From positions 3,342,526-3,406,525 of the forward strand of contig NZ_CP080327.1 in NCBI RefSeq assembly GCF_019443285.1: a stretch of 64,000 nucleotides of DNA. The letters run 5' to 3'. Source of the DNA: Aquisediminimonas profunda. Its GTDB lineage: Bacteria > Pseudomonadota > Alphaproteobacteria > Sphingomonadales > Sphingomonadaceae. Of the stretch, positions 33,519-42,288 are shown one piece after another (the stretch's first letter is position 1; every line of letters starts with the position of its first letter). The translations under genes and the position numbers were made by a program. The notes under the pieces are model-generated. The model was not told where the DNA came from. It was given only the letters and a program-made list of their open reading frames with translations, and made no database searches.

Positions 33519-34895
33519 ATGATCGGATCAATTGCATCTGCGCTCGGCGCAGGCTCGGGTATCGACACCGTAAAACTCGTCGAGGATCTGGCTGCAGCAT
33601 CGCGGGATCCAAAGGTCGAACAGTTCGACACGCGAGCAAGTGCCAACAAGGCGAAGATCAGCACCGTCGCTCAGGCGCGGTCCGATCTGGAGAGTTTTTC
33701 GACCACATTTGCAGGGCTCGTTGCCGGCGGCACACTTCAGTCTCAGCCCAATGTGGCAGACCAGACGGCCCTTTCGGCGGTCGCTGCCCCGGGCGTCCGC
33801 GCCGGAAACTTGTCGGCCGAAATCAGCGTCCAGCAGCTCGCCAAATCGCAAACGGTCTATTCCGCATACCTTCCCGCTGCGACCGACACAGTCGGTCAAG
33901 GTACAATGACGCTGACCGTGGGCGCACAGAGCTTCACAATTACCATTGGCGCCACAAATGACAGCCTGACTGGCCTTGCTGCCGCCATCAACACGGCAGC
34001 AAGCGGAGTCACGGCAAACATCATCACGGACGGGAATGGTTCGCGCATCGTCTTGAAGGGCCAATCTGGCGCTGCGGGCGCATTCACTCTCACACCCGAT
34101 GTCGGAGCAGACCCGGCTCTCGGCCGTTTTGCTTATCCGGGAACCGGCACGGGCCTCACACTTGCTCAGGCTGCCCAGGATGCGCAATTCACGGTCGATG
34201 GCATTGCCTATACGCGCGCAAAAAACAGCTTCAGTGATGTCTTCCCAGGCATAACGCTGACTCTCAAAAAGGCCGCGCCCGGCGCCCCCATTGCCATCAC
34301 GGGTGCACGCCCGACCGAGGCCTTGAGACAAACGCTGAGCGATTTTGTCTCGGTTTACAACACGCTCAAGAAGGACCTCGCAACCGCCCGCACGACCACC
34401 GGCGGGGACCAGTCTCTTCGCGCGCTTGAGGTGCAATTGACGGCTCTGATATCAAAAGCCGTGACAAGTGATCCTCAGATCAACAGCCTCACTGGTGTGG
34501 GGGTCTTCACCAATCGGGACGGCTCGATCAGTTTCAACTCCGCCAAATTCGAGGCTGCATTGGCGGCAAATCCCGATGCGGTCGAAGCGCTCTTCAGCCC
34601 AACCAGGGACGCAACCCATACGGTGATAACGGACCCGGGGCTTTCCGAAACACTCAAGTCATTGAAGGATGCAGCGACTGCAACGGGCGGCGTTCTGGCA
34701 TCGGTCACAAGCCGCCTGCAAAAGGAAAGCCAGCTGATCGCGGACGCCCGCACCAAGATGGAAGCGCATGAGACCGCCTACAAGAACCGGCTCAAACGCC
34801 AATTCAGCGGCATGGACTCTCGCATCGCCGCGCTGAAAGCCACGCAAAGCTATCTCTCACAGCAGATTACGCTGTGGAGCAACCAGAAAAATTGA
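33519..34895 (+). CDS. fliD: Flagellar filament cap protein FliD
   Basis: Filament-capping protein, 458 residues, secreted late. The N-terminus begins MIGSIASALGAGSGIDTVKL, the family signature (GxGxxID). The N-terminal domain continues to AEISVQQLAKSQTVYSAYLP, and the FliD_C part has FTVDGIAYTRAKNSFSDVFP, ITLTLKKAAPGAPIAI and RQTLSDFVSVYNTLKKDL. The tail is helical and ends QSYLSQQITLWSNQKN. An AAAGGGAG ribosome-binding site lies upstream of the ATG. fliS, encoding the flagellin chaperone, follows after 12 bases. Confidence 0.95.
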   Translation: MIGSIASALGAGSGIDTVKLVEDLAAASRDPKVEQFDTRASANKAKISTVAQARSDLESFSTTFAGLVAGGTLQSQPNVADQTALSAVAAPGVRAGNLSAEISVQQLAKSQTVYSAYLPAATDTVGQGTMTLTVGAQSFTITIGATNDSLTGLAAAINTAASGVTANIITDGNGSRIVLKGQSGAAGAFTLTPDVGADPALGRFAYPGTGTGLTLAQAAQDAQFTVDGIAYTRAKNSFSDVFPGITLTLKKAAPGAPIAITGARPTEALRQTLSDFVSVYNTLKKDLATARTTTGGDQSLRALEVQLTALISKAVTSDPQINSLTGVGVFTNRDGSISFNSAKFEAALAANPDAVEALFSPTRDATHTVITDPGLSETLKSLKDAATATGGVLASVTSRLQKESQLIADARTKMEAHETAYKNRLKRQFSGMDSRIAALKATQSYLSQQITLWSNQKN

Positions 34896-34907
34896 CGGAT
34901 CTGACTG

Positions 34908-35294
34908 GTGTATTCTCCCCCAAATCCGCTGCGCGCTCGCAACCGCTATCAGGTCCTTGACCTCAGCAGTCGCATGGAAGGGGCAAGCCCGCACAGGCTT
35001 GTTTCCATTCTGTATGAAGAGCTGCAGAACGCGCTGGATGGAGCAATCCGTGCGCGCGAAAACGGCCAGGAAATTGCCGCCAACTCACAAATGGCGCGCG
35101 CGAAATCCATACTGGCAGCTCTGGAGGCTGGGCTCGATTTCGATCGTGGCGGAACCCTTGCGACAACATTGTGCGGCATTTACCGAGCCATGCAGCGGCA
35201 GCTCGCCAATACTCCCAACGACCTTGAGAAGCTGAATGAAGTTCGCGCCGGTGTCGCGAATATCGCGGAGTCCTGGCGAGCATTGGTAGCCTGA
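34908..35294 (+). CDS. fliS: Flagellin chaperone FliS
   Basis: Cytoplasmic chaperone that binds the flagellin C-terminus before export, 128 residues. Diagnostic segments are ASPHRLVSILYEELQNALDG, the helical middle (SQMARAKSILAALEAGLDFD) and a C-terminal helix (NEVRAGVANIAESWRALVA). The start is GTG at 34908. It lies 12 bases after fliD, the usual pairing. Confidence 0.92.
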   Translation: MYSPPNPLRARNRYQVLDLSSRMEGASPHRLVSILYEELQNALDGAIRARENGQEIAANSQMARAKSILAALEAGLDFDRGGTLATTLCGIYRAMQRQLANTPNDLEKLNEVRAGVANIAESWRALVA

Positions 35295-35310
35295 AGCCAG
35301 GGGCTGGCGG

Positions 35311-35562
35311 ATGAGGGCCACACTTATCCTATCGCTATGCGCCTTGATCGCCTGGCTGGGCTTCCCGGAAATGGCCAAGGGAACACCGACGCAAGCTGTT
35401 GCTCAAGCCTCGGCCCGCATCCTGCGGCCCGTCATTATTCGCACCGGCAAGGGTGCTGAAAGTCAGGTATTGCGTCCCTTGAAGCCTAAAGAACGAAAGT
35501 GCATCGAACCTGATGCATCGAACCTGCCGGGTTGCCGACTTATTGTGACAGATATCGAATGA
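35311..35562 (+). CDS. Small exported hypothetical protein after fliS
   Basis: I do not recognise this 83-residue protein. It has a signal-peptide-like N-terminus (MRATLILSLCALIAWLGFPE) and a short basic mature part with two Cys (ERKCIEP, LPGCRLIV) that could form a disulfide. It starts 16 bases after fliS in the same direction, so it is probably the last gene of the fli operon, with a GGCGG upstream as a weak ribosome-binding site. It converges on the sigma-54 regulator gene. A flagellar or envelope role is a guess from position. Confidence 0.5.
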   Translation: MRATLILSLCALIAWLGFPEMAKGTPTQAVAQASARILRPVIIRTGKGAESQVLRPLKPKERKCIEPDASNLPGCRLIVTDIE

Positions 35563-35604
35563 TCCGCAGCCTGGCTTCAGCGAGCTACAAAATGTGCATT
35601 GAGT

Positions 35605-36642
35605 TTAGCAGCTGCGATCAACACCATATTTGCGCATTTTCTCGATCAAGGTCGTGCGCTTCAGGGTCAGGAGCCGCGCGGCTTCGGAAATCACACCGTC
35701 GGCATTATCCAGAGCCATCTGGATACGTTCGAGTTCCATTGTCTCAAGCAGCATCTTTAGGTCGACAGGCATCGGTGCGGCGCTTTGCGCGGCCGGCTCG
35801 GGTTCTGTCCCGACAAGCTGGAGAGCTGGTGCCGGCTTAGAAATTCGATGTGGTGCCCGACCAAGCAATTGTTCGGCCTCTCGCGCACCGATCATCTCAC
35901 CTGGATAAAGTATGTTTGCCCGCTCTACGACGTTGCGCAGCTCACGCACATTGCCCGGCCATTCATGGTCCATAAGGCGCGAAAGGGCTGACGGATCGAA
36001 ACGCGCCCTTGCAGTGAGCGGGGCCTTTTCCTGAAAATGGTTGATGAGAAGAGGGATATCTTCCGCGCGGCTGGCGAGGCTTGGAACGTCAACGGGAATG
36101 ACACCAAGGCGGAAATAGAGATCCTCTCGGAAGCGGCCTTCATCAATCGCAACAGACAGGTCCTGGTGCGTTGCCGAAATGATGCGCACATCAACGGGGA
36201 GTGTGCCGTTGCCTCCTACACGGGTGATAATGCCTTCCTCCAGGACACGGAGCAATTTGACTTGCATGTCGAACCGCATGTCGCCGATTTCGTCCAGGAA
36301 GAGCGTTCCCCCGTCCGCCTCTTCGAAACGTCCGATCCTGCGCATTGCTGCACCGGTAAAAGACCCTTTTTCATGGCCAAAGAGCTCGGACTCAATCAAG
36401 TCAACGGGTATCGCCCCGCAATTGATGGCGACGAACGGCTTGTCTGCCCGATCGCTCATGGCGTGGATCGATCTTGCAACCATTTCCTTGCCGGATCCTG
36501 ACGGACCATTCAGCAGAATTGGAACGGATGCCCTCGCAACGCGCGAAATCATGTCCCGCAGTGAGGCAATCGTGTCAGATTGCCCAACAATCATCGGACC
36601 GACTTCGTTTGAAACCTGCTTTATTTTTTCGGCAACCGCCAT
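35605..36642 (-). CDS. Sigma-54-dependent flagellar transcription activator (FlbD/FleQ type), no receiver domain
   Basis: Bacterial enhancer-binding protein of 345 residues. After about 20 residues it enters the AAA+ domain: Walker A GPSGSGKEMVARSIHAM, the sigma-54-contact loop ESELFGHEKGSFTGA (GSFTGA for GAFTGA), Walker B GGTLFLDEIGDM, and EWPGNVRELRNVVERANIL. The C-terminus has a Fis-type helix-turn-helix (GVISEAARLLTLKRTTLIEK). There is no N-terminal receiver or FleQ domain, so control would need a partner or a level-based mechanism. The ATG at 36642 has GGGGG 6 bases upstream; the one at 36666 abuts its purine run. It probably drives the four sigma-54 promoters described here; its own upstream region has no such site. 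Confidence 0.88.
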   Translation of the reverse strand: MAVAEKIKQVSNEVGPMIVGQSDTIASLRDMISRVARASVPILLNGPSGSGKEMVARSIHAMSDRADKPFVAINCGAIPVDLIESELFGHEKGSFTGAAMRRIGRFEEADGGTLFLDEIGDMRFDMQVKLLRVLEEGIITRVGGNGTLPVDVRIISATHQDLSVAIDEGRFREDLYFRLGVIPVDVPSLASRAEDIPLLINHFQEKAPLTARARFDPSALSRLMDHEWPGNVRELRNVVERANILYPGEMIGAREAEQLLGRAPHRISKPAPALQLVGTEPEPAAQSAAPMPVDLKMLLETMELERIQMALDNADGVISEAARLLTLKRTTLIEKMRKYGVDRSC

Positions 36643-36768
36643 TTGAGCCCCCAAGTGATCAACCATCTCTTTTTGAGAATTGATACCTCGAGTTGAGACA
36701 TTCCTGGTTAATATTGGGTAAACTACTCTAATTACTCAAATGATCTTGGTTCAACATTAAATTCAATT

Positions 36769-36838
36769 ATCGAACTATCTAAATCCACTATCGAACTATA
36801 CTGACCGATTTATCCCTGATACCGCGAATTTATAGTTC
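36769..36838. repeat. Repeated ATCGAACTAT motif upstream of the sigma-54 activator gene
   Basis: ATCGAACTAT occurs twice in direct orientation at 36769-36778 and 36790-36799, 21 bases apart (two helical turns). An inverted copy of its core, TATAGTTC, lies at 36831-36838 beside the motB stop. The surrounding 170 bases are very A+T-rich. The phasing suggests an operator upstream of the activator gene. Confidence 0.5.
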
Positions 36839-37754
36839 ATTTTCGCATCATGATCTGCGAATTTGCTGAATTGCTTCCATTATCGATGCTTTCATTTTTT
36901 TGCATCGCCTGCATGCTCCACCCCAGTGTCACGGACATTCTGCGATTACGCGGATCAAAGCGGTCCATTGGGTTGAACGGTTCGCGATCGGCGACCCCTT
37001 CTATTCTGGAGAAGCGCCGGGCATCCACGCCCTGCAAGACAAGCGCGCGCCGCGTAGCCTCTGCCCGTGCAGAAGACAGCGACCAATTGCTGAGATTCTG
37101 GTTGCGCGTATAGGGGGAGGCATCCGTATGTCCGCGGACGACAACCGCATTTGGCACCTCGTTTATGACCTGCGCTACGATACCGACCAGGCTGGAGGCT
37201 TCCGCCGTCAACTGGTCCGTGCCGACGAGAAACATGGCAAAGTCGGCGTCATCGACCAGATCGATGCGAAGGCCTTCCAAGGTCTCGACCAGTCTGACGC
37301 TACGGGCATAGCGGCGCATTGTCGGACTGTTGTTGAGGCGGGCCTGAAGCAGCTGCTTCATGGATGCGAACCGGGCCTCGTCATCCGCCTTTGACGACGT
37401 CGATTTCGGGCCACCCTTGGCATCCTTTGGGATGGTCAGAGAACGGGTTCCCGTTTGCGATGCCCTGTGGGGATAGTGATCAGGGTCGGTCAAAGAAGCG
37501 CCGCCGAACATGCCGTTGGACCCTGCACTCTCTTCCTTTTTCTGAACCAGTGTCGGCGAGAAATAGTCTGCAAGGGCCTTGCGCTGCTTTTCCGTGGTCG
37601 CACCGAGCAGCCACATCAGCAGGAAGAACGCCATCATCGCAGTCACAAAATCGGCGTAGGCAACCTTCCACGCACCGCCGTGGTGGCCGCCGTGTTTAAC
37701 CTGATACACCTTTTTGACGATGATCGGTCGCGGCATATTGGGACGTTCGATCAT
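36837..37754 (-). CDS. motB: Flagellar stator protein MotB
   Basis: Peptidoglycan-anchored stator subunit, 305 residues. The N-terminus has GGAWKVAYADFVTAMMAFFL, with the Asp that carries protons, in one transmembrane helix ending FLLMWLLG. Then come a plug/linker (ALADYFSPTLVQKKEE) and the OmpA-like domain with VVVRGHTDASPY, NWSLSSARAEATRRALV and the RNRRMSVTL peptidoglycan-binding stretch. The presence of Asp and overall similarity suggest proton rather than sodium drive. It shares one base with the motA stop (TGATG). Confidence 0.96.
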   Translation of the reverse strand: MIERPNMPRPIIVKKVYQVKHGGHHGGAWKVAYADFVTAMMAFFLLMWLLGATTEKQRKALADYFSPTLVQKKEESAGSNGMFGGASLTDPDHYPHRASQTGTRSLTIPKDAKGGPKSTSSKADDEARFASMKQLLQARLNNSPTMRRYARSVRLVETLEGLRIDLVDDADFAMFLVGTDQLTAEASSLVGIVAQVINEVPNAVVVRGHTDASPYTRNQNLSNWSLSSARAEATRRALVLQGVDARRFSRIEGVADREPFNPMDRFDPRNRRMSVTLGWSMQAMQKNESIDNGSNSANSQIMMRK

Positions 37755-38617
37755 CAGCGTCCCCGCATGCCGTCGAAGACTTCAGCGAAACTTGGCTGGT
37801 TGCTGTGCTCGATGCCGGACCGCGCAGCCTCTATCACCAGCGGCAGCGGATGACCATTCAGCGAAGCGACAATGATCTGCTTGACCACATGATAGATGGC
37901 AGCATCCGCAGCAATGACCTGCTTTGCACGGTTGGCAAACGGTCCGACGAGGCCGTACGAGAGCAGGACGCCCAGGAAGGTTCCGACCAGCGCCGACCCG
38001 ATCATTCCGCCCAAGATTGCAGGGGGCTTGTCGATCGAACCCATGGTCTTCACGACGCCGAGCACCGCCGCAACGATGCCCAGTGCCGGCAGAGCGTCTG
38101 ACAGCGTCTGCAGTGTTTCGGCAGGCTGTTCGGTATGATGCACATGGTTCTTGATCGTATTGTCCATCACGTCCTCAACCGCATTCGGGTCGAGCGTTCC
38201 CGACGACACAACAACAAGACGCAGCGTATCGGCAATCAGATGAATAAGCGTCGTGTCCTTCAGCAGCTTGGGATATTCGGCAAAGACGCTTGACGATGCT
38301 GGATCCTCGATATGCGGTTCAACCGCAACAGGACCTTCCGTCCGAAGCATTTTCATGAGCCGGGACACGAGAAAGATGCAGTCGAGATAATCCTGACGGT
38401 TGTACTTTGGGCCCTTGAAGATCTTGCCCATGACACTGCCCAGGGCTTTGAGTTCCTTGGACGAATTTCCGATGATCAACGCGCCGAGACCAGCACCGCC
38501 GATAATCAGCATTTCATGCGGAAGGGCCTCCATCACCGGGCCAAGGTTGCCACCGGTAAAGGCGAAGCCGCCAAACACCATGACGAGCAGAACAATTATA
38601 CCGATAGCTGCGAACAT
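37754..38617 (-). CDS. motA: Flagellar stator protein MotA
   Basis: Proton-channel stator subunit, 287 residues, four transmembrane helices. It starts FAAIGIIVLLVMVFGGFAFT, then EMLIIGGAGLGALIIGNSSK, a large cytoplasmic loop, and the conserved ALPALGIVAAVLGVVKTMGS and GMIGSALVGTFLGVLLSYGL. The tail ends HSNQPSFAEVFDGMRG. A sigma-28-like promoter lies between flgL and this gene, so motAB may be expressed late, independently of the flg operon. Confidence 0.97.
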   Translation of the reverse strand: MFAAIGIIVLLVMVFGGFAFTGGNLGPVMEALPHEMLIIGGAGLGALIIGNSSKELKALGSVMGKIFKGPKYNRQDYLDCIFLVSRLMKMLRTEGPVAVEPHIEDPASSSVFAEYPKLLKDTTLIHLIADTLRLVVVSSGTLDPNAVEDVMDNTIKNHVHHTEQPAETLQTLSDALPALGIVAAVLGVVKTMGSIDKPPAILGGMIGSALVGTFLGVLLSYGLVGPFANRAKQVIAADAAIYHVVKQIIVASLNGHPLPLVIEAARSGIEHSNQPSFAEVFDGMRGR

Positions 38618-38678
38618 GAATGTGCCTGTTTCATCCCTGACTTACGCGACCCGTTTGGCCGAATGTGCCACAGGTTGA

Positions 38679-38705
38679 AGAACGGCAGAGGACGGGAAAA
38701 CTTGC
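38679..38705 (-). promoter_or_regulatory. Sigma-28-like promoter of motAB
   Basis: On the minus strand GCAAGTTT, 11 bases, GCCGTTCT. The -35 keeps AAGTTT of the TAAAGTTT consensus, spacing is exact, and the -10 shares GCCGTT with the flagellin and flgM promoters. It starts just past the flgL stop, about 62 bases before the motA ATG. Confidence 0.6.
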
Positions 38706-38706
38706 G

Positions 38707-39537
38707 TCAGGAAAGTATATCGAGCAGCGTGCGCCGGTTGATCCGTGCAAACGCGGCCTGAGCGGCTTCCAGCGTCAGAGTCTGGGCATTAAGCTTGGCA
38801 ACTGCTTCCGAAATATCCGTGGCTTCAAGGTCAGTCCGTTCGGAAGCAAGATCAATATCGTGCGCGCGCGAAGCTTCCTGCAGCGATTGCAGGCGCCGTC
38901 CCCGTTGACCAATGTCGCCCAGCGCGTCGGCCGTTTTCGTGACGCCCGCATCCAGCGTCGTGAGTGAAGCACCTATCGCCGGAGCAGAGCCGCTGCGAAG
39001 TGCTGTTGCAGCATCACGGACCATTTGCGAGAGCGATACGCCACCTACATCGAATACCTGCGCTTGTGACGGTACAGGGGCGAAGACCGTATTCTCGTCA
39101 TAACGCACACTCAGTGCGGTTCCCGGCGCAAACAGGGGCTGGCCGTTTGCGGACTTGCGCGTGACAAGCCCATCAAGTTCGTCCGCTATCCCGTCGAGCT
39201 GCGTCGCTATCGAGTTCCGGTCTGTCTGTGCCAACGTGCCATTTGAGCCTGCCAGAACCAGTTCACGAGCAAGTGCCATGCGGTCGGCCATGCCGGTCAC
39301 GGCTGTATCCGCCTGACTATTGAGCGACAGTCCGGTATCCAGATTGGTTTCCCAGGCCTTGCTGTTTGCCTGAGCGCGTCCAATCACGTCCACGCGGGCA
39401 GCCGAAACCGGATCGTCCGAGGGACGTTGAATCTTCTTGCCCGTCGAAATCGAAACTTGGGTGTCCGAGACCGCACGCGCAAGCGACTTCTGGCGATTGA
39501 TTTCAATCATCATGCGGCTGCCGACGGCGTTAATCAT
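38707..39537 (-). CDS. flgL: Flagellar hook-filament junction protein FlgL
   Basis: Second junction protein between hook and filament, 276 residues. The flagellin-like N-terminus (NRQKSLARAVSDTQVSISTG; KIQRPSDDPVSAARVDVIGR) and C-terminus (DLEATDISEAVAKLNAQTLT; LEAAQAAFARINRRTLLDIL) are both present. It begins 11 bases after flgK and ends the flg operon. The variable middle is short, consistent with the small flagellin. Confidence 0.94.
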   Translation of the reverse strand: MINAVGSRMMIEINRQKSLARAVSDTQVSISTGKKIQRPSDDPVSAARVDVIGRAQANSKAWETNLDTGLSLNSQADTAVTGMADRMALARELVLAGSNGTLAQTDRNSIATQLDGIADELDGLVTRKSANGQPLFAPGTALSVRYDENTVFAPVPSQAQVFDVGGVSLSQMVRDAATALRSGSAPAIGASLTTLDAGVTKTADALGDIGQRGRRLQSLQEASRAHDIDLASERTDLEATDISEAVAKLNAQTLTLEAAQAAFARINRRTLLDILS

Positions 39538-39548
39538 GTTCGGTCCGA

Positions 39549-40892
39549 TCAGAAGATGTTGAGAATGGATTCAAGCGTTTCGCGGGCAGTCTGGATCACG
39601 CGTGCAGAACCGGCATAGGCCTGCTGAAATCTCAGCAGATCGGCCGCTTCCTGGTCGAGGTCGACACCGCTCATTTCGGAACGCGCTGCAAACGCACCAT
39701 CACGCCTTGAGGATGCTGCGGCGTCTTCCGCCCGCGCGGTCGATACTGACTGGCTCTGCGCTGCCACAAGCGCGGCCCATCCGGCCTCGACGCCTGCATT
39801 GCCGCGCAATCCTGAGAGCGAAAGGAGGTTGCCGTTGGCGCTTGTGGCGTCGGCCGCAGCGACCTGATCGGGGGCAAGGGCAACGGCAGCAAGCGAAGCC
39901 GCGCCGGTTGCTCCCAAAGTAAAAAGCGGGCTGCCGGGATTGCCATTGGCATCGAAACCGGAAGTGTGCGCTGCATTGAGGCTGGTCGAGACCTGCGATG
40001 CGAGTGCATCGAGGCCAAGGCGTTGATCGGCCAGGTGACTGGCGGCATCCGAAAGGCCGGCGAGCTGGCCTGAGGCAGGCAGTACGGGGCCACCTGCCGT
40101 TGAAAGCGAAAAGGTCAGCCGGCCATCAACGGCAATGGCGACGCTGAATGTTGACGCACCACCGGGACCGGAAAGCATGACGGGGCCAGCTGCCCCGCCA
40201 AGGGTCACGGTAGCAGCCTGCTTGTTGTCATAGGTTACAGAAATGGGAACCGCCGAACCGATGCTGTCCAGCAGACGATCCCGCTCGTCGAGCAGACCCG
40301 CCTGATTGGTCGTGCCGTCGCGCGCGCGCAACAGGCCGTCATTCACCTTCTGCAGAGCGACCAGATCGGTATTCAGCTGCGTTACTGTTCCGGCAGCGGC
40401 GGTGCCGACGCCAGCGATTGCTGAATCAACGGCCGTCGCTGTTCTCTGAAAGGCGGCGGCCGTGCCGTCTGTCGCTGCAAGAAAGGACGAGCGTAATGTG
40501 GTATTAGTCGGATCCGCTGAAAGTAGGTCGGCGCTGTTGAAGAGATTGGTCAAGGCCGTCCCGACGCTGTTCCCGCCCTGGGAGAGAGCAGCCTCCGCAG
40601 CCGTCAGCCACGGCAGGCGCGCGGCCGTTTGTCCTGCATCTGCACTTGCGGCGCGCGATCCGTCGACGAGCCATTGATCGGTGATACGGTTGATCCCGGT
40701 GACGCGAACGCCGTTTGCATTCCCGGCAGAATGGTAAAGTGTCATTTCGCCGTTCCCGGCGAGCTCCTCGAGGCGTGTGGTCCGCCGGGCGTACCCCGGG
40801 GTCTGCGCATTGGCTATGTTGTCGCCCACATTGGAGAGGGCGCGCCCATAGGCACGCAGCCCGGATGCACCGACGCTCAAAAGGTCGCTCAT
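39549..40892 (-). CDS. flgK: Flagellar hook-associated protein FlgK
   Basis: First junction protein between hook and filament, 447 residues. It starts MSDLLSVGASGLRAYGRALS, continues NVGDNIANAQTPGYARRT (rod/hook N-terminal domain) and ends LDQEAADLLRFQQAYAGSAR then VIQTARETLESILNIF, both typical. The middle has SFLAATDGTAAAFQRTATAV and DGLLRARDGTTNQAGLLDER. Its length is at the low end for the family. The start overlaps the flgJ stop by 4 bases. Confidence 0.95.
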   Translation of the reverse strand: MSDLLSVGASGLRAYGRALSNVGDNIANAQTPGYARRTTRLEELAGNGEMTLYHSAGNANGVRVTGINRITDQWLVDGSRAASADAGQTAARLPWLTAAEAALSQGGNSVGTALTNLFNSADLLSADPTNTTLRSSFLAATDGTAAAFQRTATAVDSAIAGVGTAAAGTVTQLNTDLVALQKVNDGLLRARDGTTNQAGLLDERDRLLDSIGSAVPISVTYDNKQAATVTLGGAAGPVMLSGPGGASTFSVAIAVDGRLTFSLSTAGGPVLPASGQLAGLSDAASHLADQRLGLDALASQVSTSLNAAHTSGFDANGNPGSPLFTLGATGAASLAAVALAPDQVAAADATSANGNLLSLSGLRGNAGVEAGWAALVAAQSQSVSTARAEDAAASSRRDGAFAARSEMSGVDLDQEAADLLRFQQAYAGSARVIQTARETLESILNIF

Positions 40893-41170
40893 GGCTTCAC
40901 CCCGAATTTTGCCATTTGCGCTTCAACCATCTTGGCGATCCCGAATTGGCCAAGGCCCGACATGCTGTCTGCTAGGTTTGCATCAGCCAGTTCCCGGAAA
41001 TTGTCTGTCGCGCTTGATCCGAAGAGGTCATCCTCGGTCAGCTTGGCCTTGCGCATCGAACCAATCATTTCACGAAGAAAAACGGCCTCAAACCCCTGTG
41101 CCGCCTTTTGCAGCGCGGGGGTTGGTGCCTTGGCGGTTGACGCTAGCGCGGGAGAAACGGGCTTGATCAT
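40889..41170 (-). CDS. flgJ: Rod-binding protein FlgJ, N-terminal domain only
   Basis: Small rod-assembly protein, 93 residues. It matches the N-terminal domain of enteric FlgJ: ALQKAAQGFEAVFLREMIGS, MRKAKLTEDDLFG and RELADANLADSMSGLGQFGI. The C-terminal muramidase domain is absent, as in many alphaproteobacteria. A separate transglycosylase gene under a sigma-54 promoter (47981-48793) is a candidate for the missing activity. It overlaps flgI and flgK by 4 bases each. Confidence 0.92.
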   Translation of the reverse strand: MIKPVSPALASTAKAPTPALQKAAQGFEAVFLREMIGSMRKAKLTEDDLFGSSATDNFRELADANLADSMSGLGQFGIAKMVEAQMAKFGVKP

Positions 41171-42288
41171 ATCACTATCAACTCCGCCTTGAGCGCTCCG
41201 GCTTCCTTGAGCGCTTCGAGGATGGCGACCAGATCACCCGGCGATGCTCCGATGCGGTTGATCGCCTTGACGATATCCTGCAGGGACGCCCCTTTCGGCA
41301 TCAGGAACATCGGATTCCGGGCTTCCTCGACCTTGATATCGCTGTTTGGTTCAAGCGCAGTCTGGCCCCGGCTGAAGGGCTCCGGCTGGATAACCCGGGG
41401 CTTTTCATCGACACGGACTGTCAGTTTGCCGTGCGTTACGGCAGCCGTGCTGATCCGGACCGCACCATTGATCACAACGGTCCCCGTCCGGGAGTTCACA
41501 ATCACCCGAGCAGGCGGTTCAGACGGCTTGATTTCGATGTTCTCGATCATGCTCATCATGCCGATGCGCGCAGGTCCGCCCTGCGGGGCCGCGATACTGA
41601 CCGAGCCGCCGTCGGTGGCTTGCGCTATCCCGGCGCCCAAAGTCCGGTTGATCGCCTCCGCCACCAGTTTTGCGTTGGTCAGATCCTGATCATGCAGGTT
41701 GAGAACAAGCTGATCACCATTTGTGAAGCCCGTATCAACCGAGCGTTCGACCGTGGCGCCTCCGTCCACCCGACCTGCAGACGGAACGTTGACTGCGACT
41801 TTGGAGCCATCAGCGGCATCGATGCCGAGCCCACCGACAACAAGGTTGCCTTGGGCCATCGCATAGATCTGGCCGTCCGCACCGTATAGCGGTGCCATAA
41901 GCAACGTGCCACCACGGAGCGACTTGGCCTTGCCCATTGCCGACACCGTGATGTCCAGACGCTGTCCAGGCTTCGCAAATGGCGGAAGCTCGGCCGTGAT
42001 CATGACTGCAGCCACGTTTTTCAGCGAAGGATTGACGCCGGCTGGCAGGGTCAGTCCGAAGCGCGAAACGGCACCCTTCATCGCGAGCGTGGCATAGTCG
42101 AGGCTGTCGTCCCCGGTTCCCGCAAGGCCGACGACAAGGCCATAGCCGGTCAATTGGTTGGCACGCAGTCCCTGGAACTGGCCCAGATCCTTGATGCGCT
42201 CGGCCGACGCCGGAACTGCGAACTGCATGCAGAAAAAGGCCGCAAGCAGCGTAATTGTCCGCGCGAATGTGGGGGAGAATCTTGCCAT
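41167..42288 (-). CDS. flgI: Flagellar P-ring protein FlgI
   Basis: Periplasmic P-ring subunit, 373 residues. A signal peptide (TITLLAAFFCMQFAVPASA) precedes ERIKDLGQFQGLRANQLTGY and GLVVGLAGTGDD, the family start. Conserved parts downstream include SAMGKAKSLRGGTLLMAPLY, ALPPFAKPG-type motifs, and RTGTVVINGAVRISTAAVTH. The C-terminus has LQDIVKAINRIGASPGDLVA. It shares one base with the flgH stop. Confidence 0.97.
   Translation of the reverse strand: MARFSPTFARTITLLAAFFCMQFAVPASAERIKDLGQFQGLRANQLTGYGLVVGLAGTGDDSLDYATLAMKGAVSRFGLTLPAGVNPSLKNVAAVMITAELPPFAKPGQRLDITVSAMGKAKSLRGGTLLMAPLYGADGQIYAMAQGNLVVGGLGIDAADGSKVAVNVPSAGRVDGGATVERSVDTGFTNGDQLVLNLHDQDLTNAKLVAEAINRTLGAGIAQATDGGSVSIAAPQGGPARIGMMSMIENIEIKPSEPPARVIVNSRTGTVVINGAVRISTAAVTHGKLTVRVDEKPRVIQPEPFSRGQTALEPNSDIKVEEARNPMFLMPKGASLQDIVKAINRIGASPGDLVAILEALKEAGALKAELIVI

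Noticed and set aside
33528..34436. 302-codon open frame on the minus strand
   Set aside because: It is antisense to fliD, which has clear family motifs; the product is Arg/Cys-rich and unlike a protein.
38662..38671. Possible sigma-54 site upstream of motA (TGGCAC on the minus strand)
   Set aside because: The GC required 10 bases downstream of GG is absent (ATTCGGCCA follows). The sigma-28-like site beside it fits better.
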